Source: Okapia johnstoni
Taxonomy: Eukaryota > Chordata > Mammalia > Artiodactyla > Giraffidae
NCBI GenBank assembly: GCA_024291935.2
Contig: CM044322.1
Coordinates: 26,721,405 to 26,785,404, forward strand
Length of the DNA: 64,000 nt
Direction: 5' to 3'
In this document: positions 22,552 through 33,175 of the stretch, piece after piece
Numbering within the stretch: the first letter of the stretch is position 1
How the letters are laid out: each line of letters begins with the position of its first letter
Position numbers and translations under genes: made by a program
The notes under the pieces: model-generated
Told to the model about the DNA's origin: nothing
The model's input: only the letters and a program-made list of their open reading frames with translations
Databases searched by the model: none

Positions 22552-23153
22552 GGGGTTTTTGTTGTTGTTGCTGTTGTTATTTTTAATTTTAATTTTTTAT
22601 CAAAGTATAGTTGATTTACACTGTTGTGCCAATCTCTGCTGTACAGCAAGGAGACTCAGTTACACACACACAGGCATTTTTTTATATCTTCTTTTCCATT
22701 ATGATTTATCACAGGAGACTGAATACAGTCCCCTGCACTATACAGAAGGGCCTTATTGTTTATCCATCCTATATGTAAAGTTTACATCTGCTAATCCCAA
22801 AGTTCCAGTCCTTCCCTCTCCCACCCCTTGGCAACCACAAATCTGTTCTCTATGACTGTGAGTCTATTTCTCCTTGATAGATATGTTCGTTGGTGCCATA
22901 GTTTAGATTCCACATATAAGTGATATCATAGGGTATTTGTCTTTCTACTTACTTCACTTAGTATGATCATCTTTAGTTGCATCCATGTTGCTGCAATAGC
23001 ATTATTTCATTCTTTTTTATAGTTGAGTAGTACTCCATTGAATATATGTCTTCTTTATCCTTTCATCTGTCAATGGACATTTAGGTTGTTTCCATGTCTT
23101 GCCTATTGTGAATAATCCTGCTAGGAAAATAGAGCTGCGTGCATCTTTTTGAA
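22552..23153 (-). mobile_element. 5'-truncated L1 3' end, reversed, with perfect 14-bp duplication
   Basis: About 600 bp matching an artiodactyl L1 3' end in reverse: 'ATCAAAGTATAGTTGATTTA', 'CTGCTGTACAGCAAGGAGAC', 'TTGAGTAGTACTCCATTG', 'GTTTCCATGTCTTGCC'. It is flanked by identical CCTCAAGTTCATTT at 22538-22551 and 23154-23167. Confidence 0.9.
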
Positions 23154-24309
23154 CCTCAAGTTCATTTTGGACATGGAATCTGCAGAAAGGGACCCTTTCT
23201 CACCTGCACCCATCAAGCTCCCACCCAGGATTAATGTGTTCTTGTTTGGAGCTCTTCAGACCTTGGCCCAGAACATTCAAGGAACGCTTATCACCTTGCC
23301 CAGTGGGGAGCTCCAGCAGAGCTGAACAGGGTCTTATCCTCTTTGTGGCCCCAGCCCTAGCACAGAGCTTACACACAGGAGCTGCTCAGCTAGTGCAGGA
23401 GGAATGAAGGAATGAATGGCTTCTGTGTACCTCCTAAGTCAGTGCCTCACAGTCTAGGCAGGCAAAATGCACAGCTTTAAGTTATCCAACTCCAAGCCCT
23501 CTGCTTTCCAATCGCAGCAATCCACTCCCCAGGGCACCTCTCTGCAGATATTCACCAGCCCTCCTGGGGCTGTTTCTTCTTCTCGGTGGTCAGAAGACCA
23601 GGTCAGCCAGCCAAGTGTCACCACCATAACTTTAGGCATTTTGAGCCCTTGGAGTGATGGCGTCCTCTGGCCAGTGGTTTTCCCTGCACCAGGGCCAGGT
23701 CAGGAGGAGCTGGCACTAGCCATGCATGCTAGCCATGCACACTAGTCGTGCACCAGAAGCAGCTCCCACCTCTGCCCAGTTGCTCCGAGTGAGAGCATGG
23801 TTAAATAATACCCAACATGACCAGCGGGCCCAGCTTAGAAAACAATTTCCAAACAGCAAATGGATGAGTTCAAAGGAGACAAAGACGAGAAGTCAGGCCT
23901 CGGGGCAAATGAAGTAAACCGACTCTCCGAGGTCAAGGCTGAACCCAAACTGCTGAGGCTCCAGGTGGAATTTTTGGGCATCCAGAGTAGCACTCAACCT
24001 TTACATCTAAATCATGGAATCTAAGATCTGAAAAGAGCCCGAGAGTTCATCTGATCCTACATGCCCATTTTAAAGAACGGGAGACTGAGGGCCTTGCAGG
24101 GAGACACTAAGCTGGCTCCAAGTAGGAATTTGGCCAACCAAAACCTTCCAGGGTATGCCAGGGCCTCAGCCTCCATCCACAGCCTGGAGGGAGAAGGTGA
24201 TGTAGAGCAGGGAGTACCCCAAGATTCGACAGTATTAGTTGAATGAGGGAAAAAGAAAAAGACAGGAAGCAAACTAAGAGCTATAAAGACAGAGAAGGAA
24301 GCGGTGCAT

Positions 24310-24500
24310 CATAGCAGTTTTTGGCCAGAGGGTGACATTTGAAATGCTGACTTCAAACCCTGGTTCTGTTTTTCTGCAGCTGTGTGACCCTGGCTGGTCA
24401 CTGACCCTCTGAGTCTCAGCTTTGTCATGTTTAATCAGCGGACAGGAGTGTCTACTGCGTGTTGTGAGAATTAAGGGACTGCAAGAGTTAGTGAGCATGG
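24310..24500 (+). repeat. MIR SINE
   Basis: 'GACTTCAAACCCTGGTTCTG', 'AGCTGTGTGACCCTGGCTGG', 'CTGAGTCTCAGCTTTGTCAT', 'GTTGTGAGAATTAAGGGACT'. Confidence 0.65.
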
Positions 24501-24598
24501 CAACCACTGCAAATGCAAGAGTTTGCTCGGTCTCTGGATATTTGGGGATCCATGCCGCCGAGCCAGCTCCATCTCTGCCCGAATTAAACAGTAATCAC

Positions 24599-24614
24599 TC
24601 AAGGTCAGGGAAAA
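24599..24614 (+). promoter_or_regulatory. CTRC: NR5A2 site and TC-box-like element of CTRC
   Basis: TCAAGGTCA (24599-24607) is an exact NR5A2/LRH-1 site, directly followed by GGGAAAA (24608-24614), the reversed TTTTCCC TC-box half of the PTF1 element. A second reversed NR5A2-type site, TCAAGGCCG, is at 24650-24658. All lie within 90 bases of the TATA box. Confidence 0.5.
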
Positions 24615-24676
24615 GCCTTGGCAGAACAAGTTGCTTCCAAGTAGTGGCTCGGCCTTGACGAGGTGGGCCCACCCCC

Positions 24677-24720
24677 CACCTGCCTATAAGTGCTGCCTTG
24701 GCCACTGCAACAGTCACCTG
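24677..24720 (+). promoter_or_regulatory. CTRC: CTRC core promoter: TATA box and two CACCTG E-boxes
   Basis: CTATAAG with TATAA at 24685-24689 lies 50 bases before the start ATG, so transcription should begin near 24715. CACCTG E-boxes at 24677-24682 and 24715-24720 are of the type bound by PTF1 in acinar cells. Confidence 0.6.
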
Positions 24721-24738
24721 ATTCTGAGCATTCACAAC

Positions 24739-24778
24739 ATGTTGGGCATCACAGTCTTCACCACGCTCCTGGCCTACG
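24739..24778 (+). CDS. CTRC: CTRC coding exon 1 (signal peptide)
   Basis: [13 protein letters not shown] then one base of an Ala codon; donor GTAAGC. The hydrophobic run fits a secretory signal. Confidence 0.93.
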
Positions 24779-27700
24779 GTAAGCTGAGGCTCCGGGACCA
24801 GCTGCAGCCATCAGGCTGTGAGCTCAGACAGGGATGGGGTCAGGGGTCCTCTGCTCTCCAGGGCTTTGGGAAAGGAGCTTTGGGGTCCAGTGTGAGTCCA
24901 GTTACTACTGATCAGCTGTGTCAAATGAGCTACTTGCCTGCTGGGCAACTCTGCTTCTGTATCTGCGAAACAGGACTGATGATCTGACCTCCCCAGGGTG
25001 AGGATGAGCGACGAGGTGCAGAAAGATGTAGCATCAGCCTGGGGGCACAGAAGATGCCTCATCCCCGAGTGCCCTGGGGACCTTCGGGGGGCCTGGGCTT
25101 TCCAGCTAGCTCAGTGGTAAAGAACCCGCCTGCCAATGCAAGAGACGCAGGTCTGATCCCTGGGTTGGGAAGAGCCCCTGGAAAAGGAAATGGCAACCCA
25201 CTCCAGTATTCCTGCCTGGGAAATCCCATGGACAGAGGAGCCAGGCAGGCTACAGTCCATGGGGTTGCAAAAGAGTTGGACACGACTTAGTAATTAAACA
25301 ATATCGGGGCCTACCTTTCCTGGGATCAGCATCTCCTTTGGGGATTCTGTGTTGGCACAGAGGATGGCAGCTTTCCGTGTTGGCAGCCTTCTCCCAGACT
25401 GGGAGTCAAGGAACTTGACTCGAATGTCACTCTCTCTCAGCAGGACCTAAACAAGCCATATCACCTCTCTAAAGCTCACTGGCTCTTTTGGCAAATAAGA
25501 GCACTTCATTAAGAGTCCTCCAGTTGATAACAACAACAGTAGTAATAATAAAAATAGCTGCTCCTGTGTATCGCATGTTTACTCTGTGCCAAGCGCTCTG
25601 CTAAGACCTTGACATTCAGGAGCCAATTTGATTCTGCATCAACCTTGAGAGGCAGGGTCTATTAATATAGACCCGTTTTACAAATGAGGACCCTGAGGCA
25701 CAGTGAAGTTCAGTATCTTATTCAAGATCACATGGCTGGTTAGTGGTGGAGGCAGAATTTGAGTCTGAGTCTGCCCAGCACTTGCTCTTGACCTTTCCAC
25801 AGCTAGGACAGTCTGGAATTCTGTGGGTTGCATGTTCACACATTCCCACCATGCTGTGGCCTCAAAAGAAACAGCAGAGTAAGGATGAAGAACACAGATG
25901 TACCTGGGCACTCACACCAAGCCAGCCTACTTTGGTGTTTCCTTCAGTGGTTTAACTTTCACTCTATACCAGACCTTTTGCTCAACTTTTCATATGCATC
26001 ATTTAGTTCTTAGGACAAAATTACCAGGTTAGTGCTGTTCTACTCATTTCACAGAAAGGGAAGTTGAGGCCCAGCAAACTCAATGGCTTCCCCGAAGTCT
26101 TACAGGAAAATTCAAACCCAAGTCTGCCTAGCTCCTAAATATGTGCTCTTTCCACCTGTCCCTTCCCCAACGAGACACCAGGCACACTCACCTGTGCTCT
26201 CCCTCTCCTGTCTCCCCCAGCCTCCAGCTGCGGGGTCCCCATCTTCCAGCCCAACCTATCAGCCCGTGTGGTGGGAGGAGAGGACGCCATTCCCCACAGC
26301 TGGCCCTGGCAGGTAAGCTCACTGTAGCAGGCGTGGGAGGCGGGGTGGAAAGGGAAGGGAGTGGATCTCTGGGGGCTGACGTACGGTCCTTTCACATCCT
26401 CCCCCAGATCTCCCTCCAGTACCTCAAGGATGACACGTGGAGGCACACCTGCGGTGGCACCTTGATCACCCCCAACCATGTCCTCACAGCTGCCCACTGC
26501 ATCAGGTGAACCAGAAGTCACCCAGACACCCCGCCCGCTGCTCTTCCAGGACACACACTCCAGACACTGGGACAAACAGGCTACTCGTATCCAGTAACTC
26601 AGCTGTCCGTTTATTCATTCAACAAGTATTTAGTGAGTGCCTACTATGTGACAGGGAACGTGGCAGTGAAAGCGCAGTTTGTGCTCTCAGGGAGCTTATT
26701 ATATTCTAGTGGAAGACAGAGTGACAGGCCATCCAACAAGTAAATATGTAACAAAATAAGTGGTAGTGAAGAAAAACAAAGAAGCAGGAAGAGGATAAAA
26801 AGTATGAGGGGTTCTATTGTAAATGACATGGCCCGGAGAAGAGCTCTCTGAAAAGGGGATGCTTGAGCCAAAATCTGAAGAAAATAAGGGAAGAAATCTC
26901 CAGTCTGGAAGTAAGGTGTAACAGGTGGAAGCAAGAGCCGATGCAAAGGTCCAGAGGAGGGAGTCCACTTGGTATGTTTGAGAAATAAAGTGGAAGCTGG
27001 TGTGGCCAGAGTGGATTGTGTGAGGGGAGAGGAGGAGGGGGCTAGAGAGGAATACAGGTGAGATAATACAGGCCAGCAGCAGTGTAGACTAGTTCATCCT
27101 CACAGCATTCCTGGCAGGTGAGTTTCAAGGTGAGAATTGAGGCCCGAGCCTGCCCACCCAGCAGTCAGAATGGACTTGACTCCAAGACCAGGGTCCTTAC
27201 CCCGTGCCCTAGGAAGGGTCAATGGGGTGAACCATGCCTTCCCCCAAATGAGTCCCACAGTGACCCCGAAGCTGCATCACCAGAGCCCCAACTTCCCTCT
27301 CTACCCTGCCGACCAGTGGGGGCAGGACCCTGACTTGGCCCCCTTGCTCTGCCCAGCAACACCCTGACCTACCGTGTGGCCCTGGGGAAGAACAACCTGG
27401 AGGTGGAGGACGAGGCAGGCTCCCTCTACGTGGGTGTGGACACCATCTTTGTCCACGAAAAGTGGAACTCCTTCCTCATTCGGTGAGTGCCCAGCTAGCC
27501 ATCACATGGCTCAGAAGAAGAGGGGGTCCCTGAGATGGAGACAGAGCCTGTCCCTGAGCCCTATCCTCACCCTGAATGGCCCGCAGATGATGACTTTACG
27601 CAAAATAGCAAAATGCTAAGAGGAGACAGACACCCCTCCCATTCCCATCATTGACCAAGGGGCTCCAGAAAGTACATGTGGAATAAGAATCCCGAGGCCC

Positions 27701-30700
27701 CCATGGTATGTTACCTGAAGTCTGTCAGCCAGGGGATGAGCCAGCACTCCCCATTATTGATGCTTACTGCATGCCTGCCCTCATTGCAATAAGCACTTTA
27801 TGTGCCATCTCTTATTTAATCCTCACAACAGCCCGAGACAAGAATGCAAGGATCAGAGAGGTTAAGGAATGTGTCTCAGGTCACACACAACCCACTAAGT
27901 GGCAGAACCACAAATCAAACCAAGTCTGCCTAGGGTTGTCCACTTTCATTCGGGCGACACGGAAACATTAAAAATTGAATCTGCAAGTATTTTTACCGTC
28001 ATAATTTCCAATTTGCTTTAGCTTAATTTCCGTTGATACGGTGGTTCAATTACAGTGGCTCAGAAGGCTTCTGCTCTTGTCATTCTCTGTTCAGCCTGTC
28101 GTGATGTGAAGACACAGGTAGGGGAAGAAGCTACCCCGGAAGGGGCAGGTGATGGAATTACAAGGCAGATCATTTGTTCCCCAGCATCTCGGTCCACCAG
28201 TAAAACCTGGCAGTCTAGGATGTGTGCAGAGGACCCCTGGTCACCCTTGGCCTGACTCCCAACTCACATGCCAGGCCTCCTGGCATTTTCTTGGTGCACC
28301 AGGCCCTCCTGTCACTCACCATCTCCACTTTGGATTCCAGCAATGACATTGCCCTTATCAAGCTGGCAGAGACCGTGGAACTGAGTGACACGATCCAGGT
28401 GGCCTGCCTGCCAGAGGACGGCTCCTTGCTGCCTCAGGACTACCCCTGCTACGTCACTGGCTGGGGCCGTCTCTACAGTGAGTATAGCCCCTGGCAAATC
28501 ACACGAGCTCCTTCCTGGAGGAAGCGGCTCCCACAATAAGCACGCCACCCACCTTTGCCCACCAGTTTCCTTTTTGCCTTAACATCTTCACATCTTCTTA
28601 AACTTTGTAATGATGGCTAATATTTATTAAGCACATACCATGTGACAGACACGCCAAGTGCACATAAGGGCTGCTATAAGGATTAAATGGACTAAAATTT
28701 GTCAAGGACTTAGAACAGGGCTGGACATGTACTAAGTGCCATGTTAGTGACTATTAAATCAATGAAACTAACCATTTCGGGGTAGGAGATTAGATCACAT
28801 ACCAAGTATATTCCAGTGAATGGAATTCTCAATTAAATTCCAGCTGAATTTAAAGGTTAAATGCAAATAAATGAACGTACAGAAGACTTAGAGGAAAATG
28901 CAGATCAGTACTTAGAAAATTTGGGGGTGAGAAAAATCTTTTAACATGTGACACCAAAGGTAGAGAACTACAAGGAAACCATTGACAATTAAAACCCCAG
29001 AACATAAATTAAAGATAAATGGTAGCTATTTCGTGAGGATTTTCTATGGGTTGGTTCTACCTTTCTGACCCTTTGAAGGGTCTCTAACCCAGTTTGGGAC
29101 CATTGGCTCAGAGTCTTGCCTCTCAATAAAAGGCATGTGAATATGTCCCTCAAAGTCTTGCCAGAACTTTCCTGGCCTGGCCCAGCCCATTTAGCCCTCT
29201 GTTACCTGAAGGCCTGGGGCCAGGGCTTCCTGGGCTGCCTGGGCTGCCTGCCCAGTCACCACCCCTTCTCTCTCCAGCCAACGGCCCCATTGCTGCCGAG
29301 CTGCAGCAGGGCCTGCAGCCCGTGGTGGATTATGCCACGTGCTCCCAGAGAGATTGGTGGGGCACCACGGTGAAGGAAACCATGGTCTGTGCTGGGGGCG
29401 ACGGAGTCATCTCAGCCTGTAACGTGAGTGTCCAGACTGCACCCCAGCCCTAACGCAGATGGCCAAGTGCTAAGGGCAGGGAGGAGAGCAAAGGAGTGAG
29501 AAGTGGGAGACCCCATGAGGAACCCTCTCCCTGGGGGGAGACTGAGTCCCAGTTGGGCTCAGGAGACTTAGGAAAAACTTGTCACTGTCCCCCTTCCCCT
29601 CCCCCACCAGCACTATAGCCAGAGCATGAAAGCTGAATGCCAGTCTCTGGATCCAAGTCCCAGTCCCACCCCTTCATAGCTGCATAACCTTGGGCAGGCC
29701 ATTCGACCTCTCTGAACCTCAGTTTCCCCGTTATAAAATGGAGCAACAGTAAGCACAGGGCTGCTGTAAGGACTAAATGAGTCTGACGCATGTAGGAGAG
29801 ACTTCATTCAAGTCCGGGCACATGTTCCGTCATATTGTCAACTCCATCAGTCCAGGGAGACAGAGGACTCAGGGAATCTGACACAGAAGCAAGAAACATC
29901 TAGGGAAATCAGAGACTGTCCCATTTTTAAATACAGGATCCTTTCCCCATTTCCATTTTCCTCACTTTCCTGGGTCTCCTACACAACTTTCAGCATCTTC
30001 ACCTCTCTGGGCAGCTCAGACTCAGGCATGGGACACTGAGGCACAGAGAGGGTTCTCATCATCCCAAGATCACACAGTAAACCAAGACTTAATCTGATAC
30101 TTTAGGGCTCCCCTAGGATAAATGTCAAGTCACTCCCAAACCATATCTTCTCTGCCTCCCTCACTATGGACATGCTGAGGCCAAAACAGGAGGTACCAAG
30201 GCAGAGAGGCCAACTCACATGCCCCACTCTGACCTGCCCCTGTGGCCCAAGCCTCCCTCTGATGCCCACCCCGTCTGGTGCAGGGGGACTCGGGTGGCCC
30301 CCTGAACTGCCAAGCTGAGAATGGCAACTGGGATGTGCGAGGCATCGTCAGCTTCGGCTCCGGGCTGAGCTGCAACACCCTCAAGAAGCCCACGGTCTTC
30401 ACCCGTGTGTCTGCCTACATCGACTGGATCAACGAGGTGGGTGCACCTCCCAGGCCTCCTTCCTCACTGCCCGCCCCTTACCCTCACTTGCCCTTTCTTC
30501 ACTTGTTCCTCTACTCACTCATTCATTCATTCACCTGCTCAAGAAGTATTGATTGAGTGTTTACTGCATGCAGCCTTGAGTCAGGTGCAGTAAAGGAAAT
30601 GGCCATTGACTCCCCAACCCTTTAATCCATTTGCTTCAGCAAACACCTCTGTCCCAACCCTAGGCTCCCCACCAGGGCTCCCAAAGGTGAAATGTAGCCC

Positions 30701-30965
30701 CAACACAGGAGAGGGGGCGGCATCGATGGCCATCTATCTCTTGAGGTGGGGCAGGGTGTCACCCTGGGAGCAGGCAGTGTCCTGAACCCACTTGCACAGT
30801 GGTGGGAAGTGCCAAGGGGGCCAACCCTGCGGGCAGAGGCAAGCCTGGCTCATTAAGGCCTGGGACTGCCTGCTGTGCCCCCTTGTTCCTTCCCTCCCGG
30901 CTGAGACTCATGCGGCCCAGAGTCCCTCACTCTGTTCTTTGCTTCTCCAGAAACTGCAGCTGTGA
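24739..30965 (+). CDS. CTRC: Chymotrypsin C (caldecrin) preproenzyme, eight exons
   Basis: CTRC is a pancreatic digestive serine protease (S1 family) that cleaves after Leu, Phe, Met and Tyr and regulates activation and degradation of other zymogens. Coding exons are 24739-24778, 26221-26312, 26408-26505, 27357-27482, 28341-28477, 29278-29423, 30284-30436 and 30951-30965, all GT/AG, giving 268 residues as in human. Signal peptide is about 1-16, Cys17 begins the activation peptide, and cleavage is at SAR-VVGG (29/30). The catalytic triad is complete: His74 in TAAHC, Asp121 in NDIAL, Ser216 in GDSGGP. The residue six before the catalytic Ser is Ser, as in chymotrypsin-type pockets. Differences from human: DAIPHSW for DARPHSW, and KDDTW for KNDTW, which removes the only N-glycosylation sequon. 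Expression should be acinar, from a TATA promoter with NR5A2 motifs. Confidence 0.97.
25092..25305 (+). repeat. Bov-tA SINE
   Basis: 'GGGCTTTCCAGCTAGCTCAG' head, 'CTGATCCCTGGGTTGGGAAG', Bov-A body and 'GAGTTGGACACGACTTAG' end. Confidence 0.9.
25560..25800 (-). repeat. MIR SINE, reversed
   Basis: 'TTACTCTGTGCCAAGCGCTC' end, then 'GTTTTACAAATGAGGACCC', 'TGAGGCACAGTGAAG' and 'AGAATTTGAGTCTGAGTCTG'. Confidence 0.6.
26221..26312 (+). CDS. CTRC: CTRC coding exon 2 (activation peptide, new N-terminus)
   Basis: [16 protein letters not shown] then [15 protein letters not shown]; acceptor CCCAG, donor GTAAGC. 92 nt. Confidence 0.97.
26408..26505 (+). CDS. CTRC: CTRC coding exon 3 (catalytic His74)
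   Basis: [17 protein letters not shown] to LTAAHCI. The human N52-D-T54 sequon is D-D-T here. 98 nt, donor GTGAAC. Confidence 0.97.
26506..27356 (+). other. CTRC: CTRC intron 3
   Basis: 0.85 kb. Most of 26590-26985 is an old interspersed repeat related to one in CELA2A intron 2; the rest is unique. Confidence 0.75.
26590..26985 (+). repeat. Old mammalian interspersed repeat, family not assigned
   Basis: 'TTATTCATTCAACAAGTATT', 'CTACTATGTGACAGGGAACG', 'GGGAGCTTATTATATTCTAG' and 'GATGCAAAGGTCCAGAGG' follow the same order as the longer copy at about 41705-42395. Confidence 0.5.
27357..27482 (+). CDS. CTRC: CTRC coding exon 4
   Basis: [20 protein letters not shown] to [10 protein letters not shown]; acceptor CCCAG, donor GTGAGT. 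126 nt, three fewer than the matching CELA2A exon. Confidence 0.97.
27483..28340 (+). other. CTRC: CTRC intron 4
   Basis: 0.86 kb of mostly unique DNA with a reversed MIR at about 27765-27930 (TTTATGTGCCATCTCTTATT, 'GATCAGAGAGGTTAAGG'). Confidence 0.75.
28341..28477 (+). CDS. CTRC: CTRC coding exon 5 (catalytic Asp121)
   Basis: [20 protein letters not shown] to [12 protein letters not shown]. 137 nt, donor GTGAGT. Confidence 0.97.
28478..29277 (+). other. CTRC: CTRC intron 5
   Basis: 0.8 kb. The first half carries old MIR-like sequence ('ATTTATTAAGCACATACCAT' near 28620). 28780-29060 is AT-rich unique DNA; no exon. Confidence 0.7.
29278..29423 (+). CDS. CTRC: CTRC coding exon 6
   Basis: [20 protein letters not shown] to [12 protein letters not shown]. 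It ends just before the GDSGGP motif, with Ser at the base of the S1 pocket. 146 nt. Confidence 0.97.
29424..30283 (+). other. CTRC: CTRC intron 6
   Basis: 0.86 kb with a MIR at 29620-29800 ('GCATAACCTTGGGCAGGCCA', 'CTGAACCTCAGTTTCCCCGT'); otherwise unique. Confidence 0.75.
30284..30436 (+). CDS. CTRC: CTRC coding exon 7 (catalytic Ser216)
   Basis: [20 protein letters not shown] to SAYIDWINE; acceptor TGCAG, donor GTGGGT. 153 nt. Confidence 0.97.
30437..30950 (+). other. CTRC: CTRC intron 7
   Basis: 0.5 kb of unique DNA with a short (ATTC)n stretch near 30518-30532; no exon seen. Confidence 0.75.
30951..30965 (+). CDS. CTRC: CTRC coding exon 8 (KLQL, stop TGA)
   Basis: Acceptor TCCAG then AAACTGCAGCTGTGA. 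Human ends KMQL, so the terminal exon is secure despite its size. Confidence 0.93.
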   Translation, partial: KLQL

Positions 30966-31005
30966 TTCATCCCCAGGAGACCAGGCCACAAATCCCGACA
31001 AACAC

Positions 31006-31011
31006 AATAAA
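31006..31011 (+). terminator. CTRC: CTRC poly(A) signal
   Basis: AATAAA 41 bases after the stop codon. The following CTCTCTCCCCCTCAAGC is the likely cleavage region, and the next U-rich tract belongs to a SINE tail. Confidence 0.85.
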
Positions 31012-31038
31012 CCTCTCTCCCCCTCAAGCTGCCTGCTT

Positions 31039-31203
31039 TCTTTCTTTTTTTTAATTTATTTATTTGGCTGCACTGGGTCTTAATTACAGCACTCAAACTC
31101 TTAGTTGCAGAATGTGGGAACCTAGTTCCCTGACCAGGGATTGAACCTGGGCCCCCTGCATTGGGAGCTCAGATTCTTAGCTACTGGACCACCAAGGAAG
31201 TCC
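31039..31203 (-). repeat. tRNA-Glu-derived SINE, reversed, at the CTRC 3' end
   Basis: Begins with its antisense tail (CTTTCTTTCTTTTTTTTAAT), then 'GGCTGCACTGGGTCTTAATT' and 'CCTGACCAGGGATTGAACC', ending 'ACCAAGGAAGTCCC'. Confidence 0.85.
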
Positions 31204-31414
31204 CTTGCCTTCATTTTTGATTCTCATGTCCCCTGTGGGTTCCAAAGCTCTCTGGGGGCTGCCCCTTCCACACCAAGGATGCAAAGAGAAGCCCCCTCAG
31301 TCAAGCTGGTTTGGCCTTGAGGGGGAGCTGCTGGGGGTGCTGGAGGCAGAGGCAATCCCAGGAGGCAATCTGGTGCCTGAGGGCACATGAGTTAAGGACA
31401 CACCAGAGACTCGC

Positions 31415-31436
31415 CCCCTCACACACACACACACAT
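31415..31436 (+). repeat. (CA)n microsatellite
   Basis: Short perfect CACACACACACACACA run. Confidence 0.8.
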
Positions 31437-32334
31437 CTCATAAGCTGTGAACCACCACACCCTGGTCAAACAGCAACGGCTTCCACATGTAGTCACAGCA
31501 GGTCAGAGGTGGGCAAGCTTGCACTGCACTAGACAGGCAGGGAAACTGGGGCCCAGAAAAGGAAAAAGCTGGGCCAGGTCACAGGAAGAAACGACCAGTA
31601 ATGCGCAAACAAGAGGCTCAGTGCAGGCTCCTCTGGTCCTGGGGCCGACTGGAGGGCACATGGGGCCAGAAATGTGAGGGACCCAGTGTCCAGGGAGGTG
31701 GATCCAAGTAGGGCCCTGACCCATGACCACAGGGTCCCTAGTTTAAGGCACTCCTGAGGATCGCCAGGGCTCCTAGTCCAGGGCTGATCTAGGAGGGAGG
31801 TGCCCCCACCCTCACCTCTAAAGTCTTCCTAGGAAATCCCTCAACTATGACTGCCTCTGGTTGGTCCATGAGTTGCCCAGTTTCCCCATCAGACTTTGGT
31901 TCCTGGAGGTGGGAACCATGACCTCCCACAATGCCAAGCTCATTCTCAAAAAATATTTACTCAACAAGCAATGGAGGCACAAGAAGCCCAGCACCAACTC
32001 AGCCCTGGGAATCCAGGGAGAGTCCAAACAAGATCCCTGCTCTGCAGGAGACAGACCCATAAACAGATCATTGAGGTCCCTGTGTAAGTGTGAAGGTAGG
32101 AATACAGTCCAGGAGCACAGATAAGGGACACTTAAACCAATGTCAGTTGGTGAGAGGAGTCCAGGACAGCTTCCTAGAGGTGGTGATACCCCAGGCTGAG
32201 TCTTCTCATTTGAACAGAAGGTATCCAAGCACAGAAGACTTCTTTTGCAGTTGTATCTATATTTGAAGGTAGATGTGCTAAGTGTTAATACTATTTACTA
32301 TTTGTCCCCAAGTCCCTTACAATTATAATAATGA

Positions 32335-32600
32335 AGTAATAACTAACACGTACTGAACACTTGCTATGTGCCAGGCACTGTTCTACAGGCTTTACATGTA
32401 TTACCTCACTTAATCCCCAAAACAATCCTAAGACAAAGTCTATTAATATCATCCCCATTTCACAGATGAAAAAACTGAGGCTAGAGATGTTTCATGACTT
32501 CCCAAGGTGATTTAACCAGAAGGTGATGGAGCTGGGATCCAGACTTTGTTAATCTGGCTCCAAAGCCCATGCTCTGGATCACCAAACTCTACTGCCCTGT
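32335..32600 (-). repeat. MIR SINE, reversed
   Basis: 'ACTTGCTATGTGCCAGGCAC', 'CCCATTTCACAGATGAAAAA', 'ACTGAGGCTAGAGATG', 'GAGCTGGGATCCAGAC'. Confidence 0.65.
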
Positions 32601-32979
32601 GATGAATATGAATGTGGATGTGATGCCTGGGGCTAAAGCAGCCATTTTGTGGCCAAGAGAATTACAGAGCTATGAGCTCATTCATCATCAAGCTGCAGAT
32701 CTGATGCCAGCAACCATTTTCTGAATATCAAGTTCTGTGGGAAAAAAATGAATCTGAATTTGTCTTAAACACTGCAGTCAGGTTTTCCATAACTTGCAGC
32801 TTAGCACACTTCTAACTGATACTCTTGGGGATATCATAAGGGGTCACTACTTTCCTGGCTAAGGGAAGAGCATAAGCAAAGTCACGGTGACTGCTTGGAG
32901 GAATCTCCAGGCAGCTATTTCTGCTAGAGCATAAGGCACAGAGCATGGATAGGGTGACCAATGGTCCTGGTATCATCCA

Positions 32980-33175
32980 AGAGCTTCATGTACTTGATCT
33001 CATTTATACAATAACCTTGACAACGTTGATTAGTATCCCCCTTTACAGATGAGGTAACTGAGGCTCAGAGGGGGTTTAAAAACTCACCGAAGGTCACGCA
33101 GCTAGTAATGGGGCACCAGAACTTAAACTCAGGTGGTCTGACTCCAGAGCCTGTGTGACTTACAACCACATTATT
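32980..33175 (-). repeat. MIR SINE, reversed
   Basis: 'CCTTTACAGATGAGGTAACT', 'GAGGCTCAGAGGGGG', 'GTCACGCAGCTAGTAATGGG', 'CTCCAGAGCCTGTGTGAC'. Confidence 0.65.

Larger units (their letters stand above)
20661..24598. other. Intergenic region EFHD2-CTRC
   Basis: 4 kb with a tRNA-type SINE (20861-21032), a 5'-truncated L1 (22552-23153) and a MIR (24310-24500). The rest, including 21040-22530 and 23170-24300, is unique non-coding DNA in which I see no exon. Confidence 0.7.
24779..26220 (+). other. CTRC: CTRC intron 1
   Basis: 1.4 kb with a Bov-tA (25092-25305) and a reversed MIR (about 25560-25800). Nothing else recognised. Confidence 0.8.
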
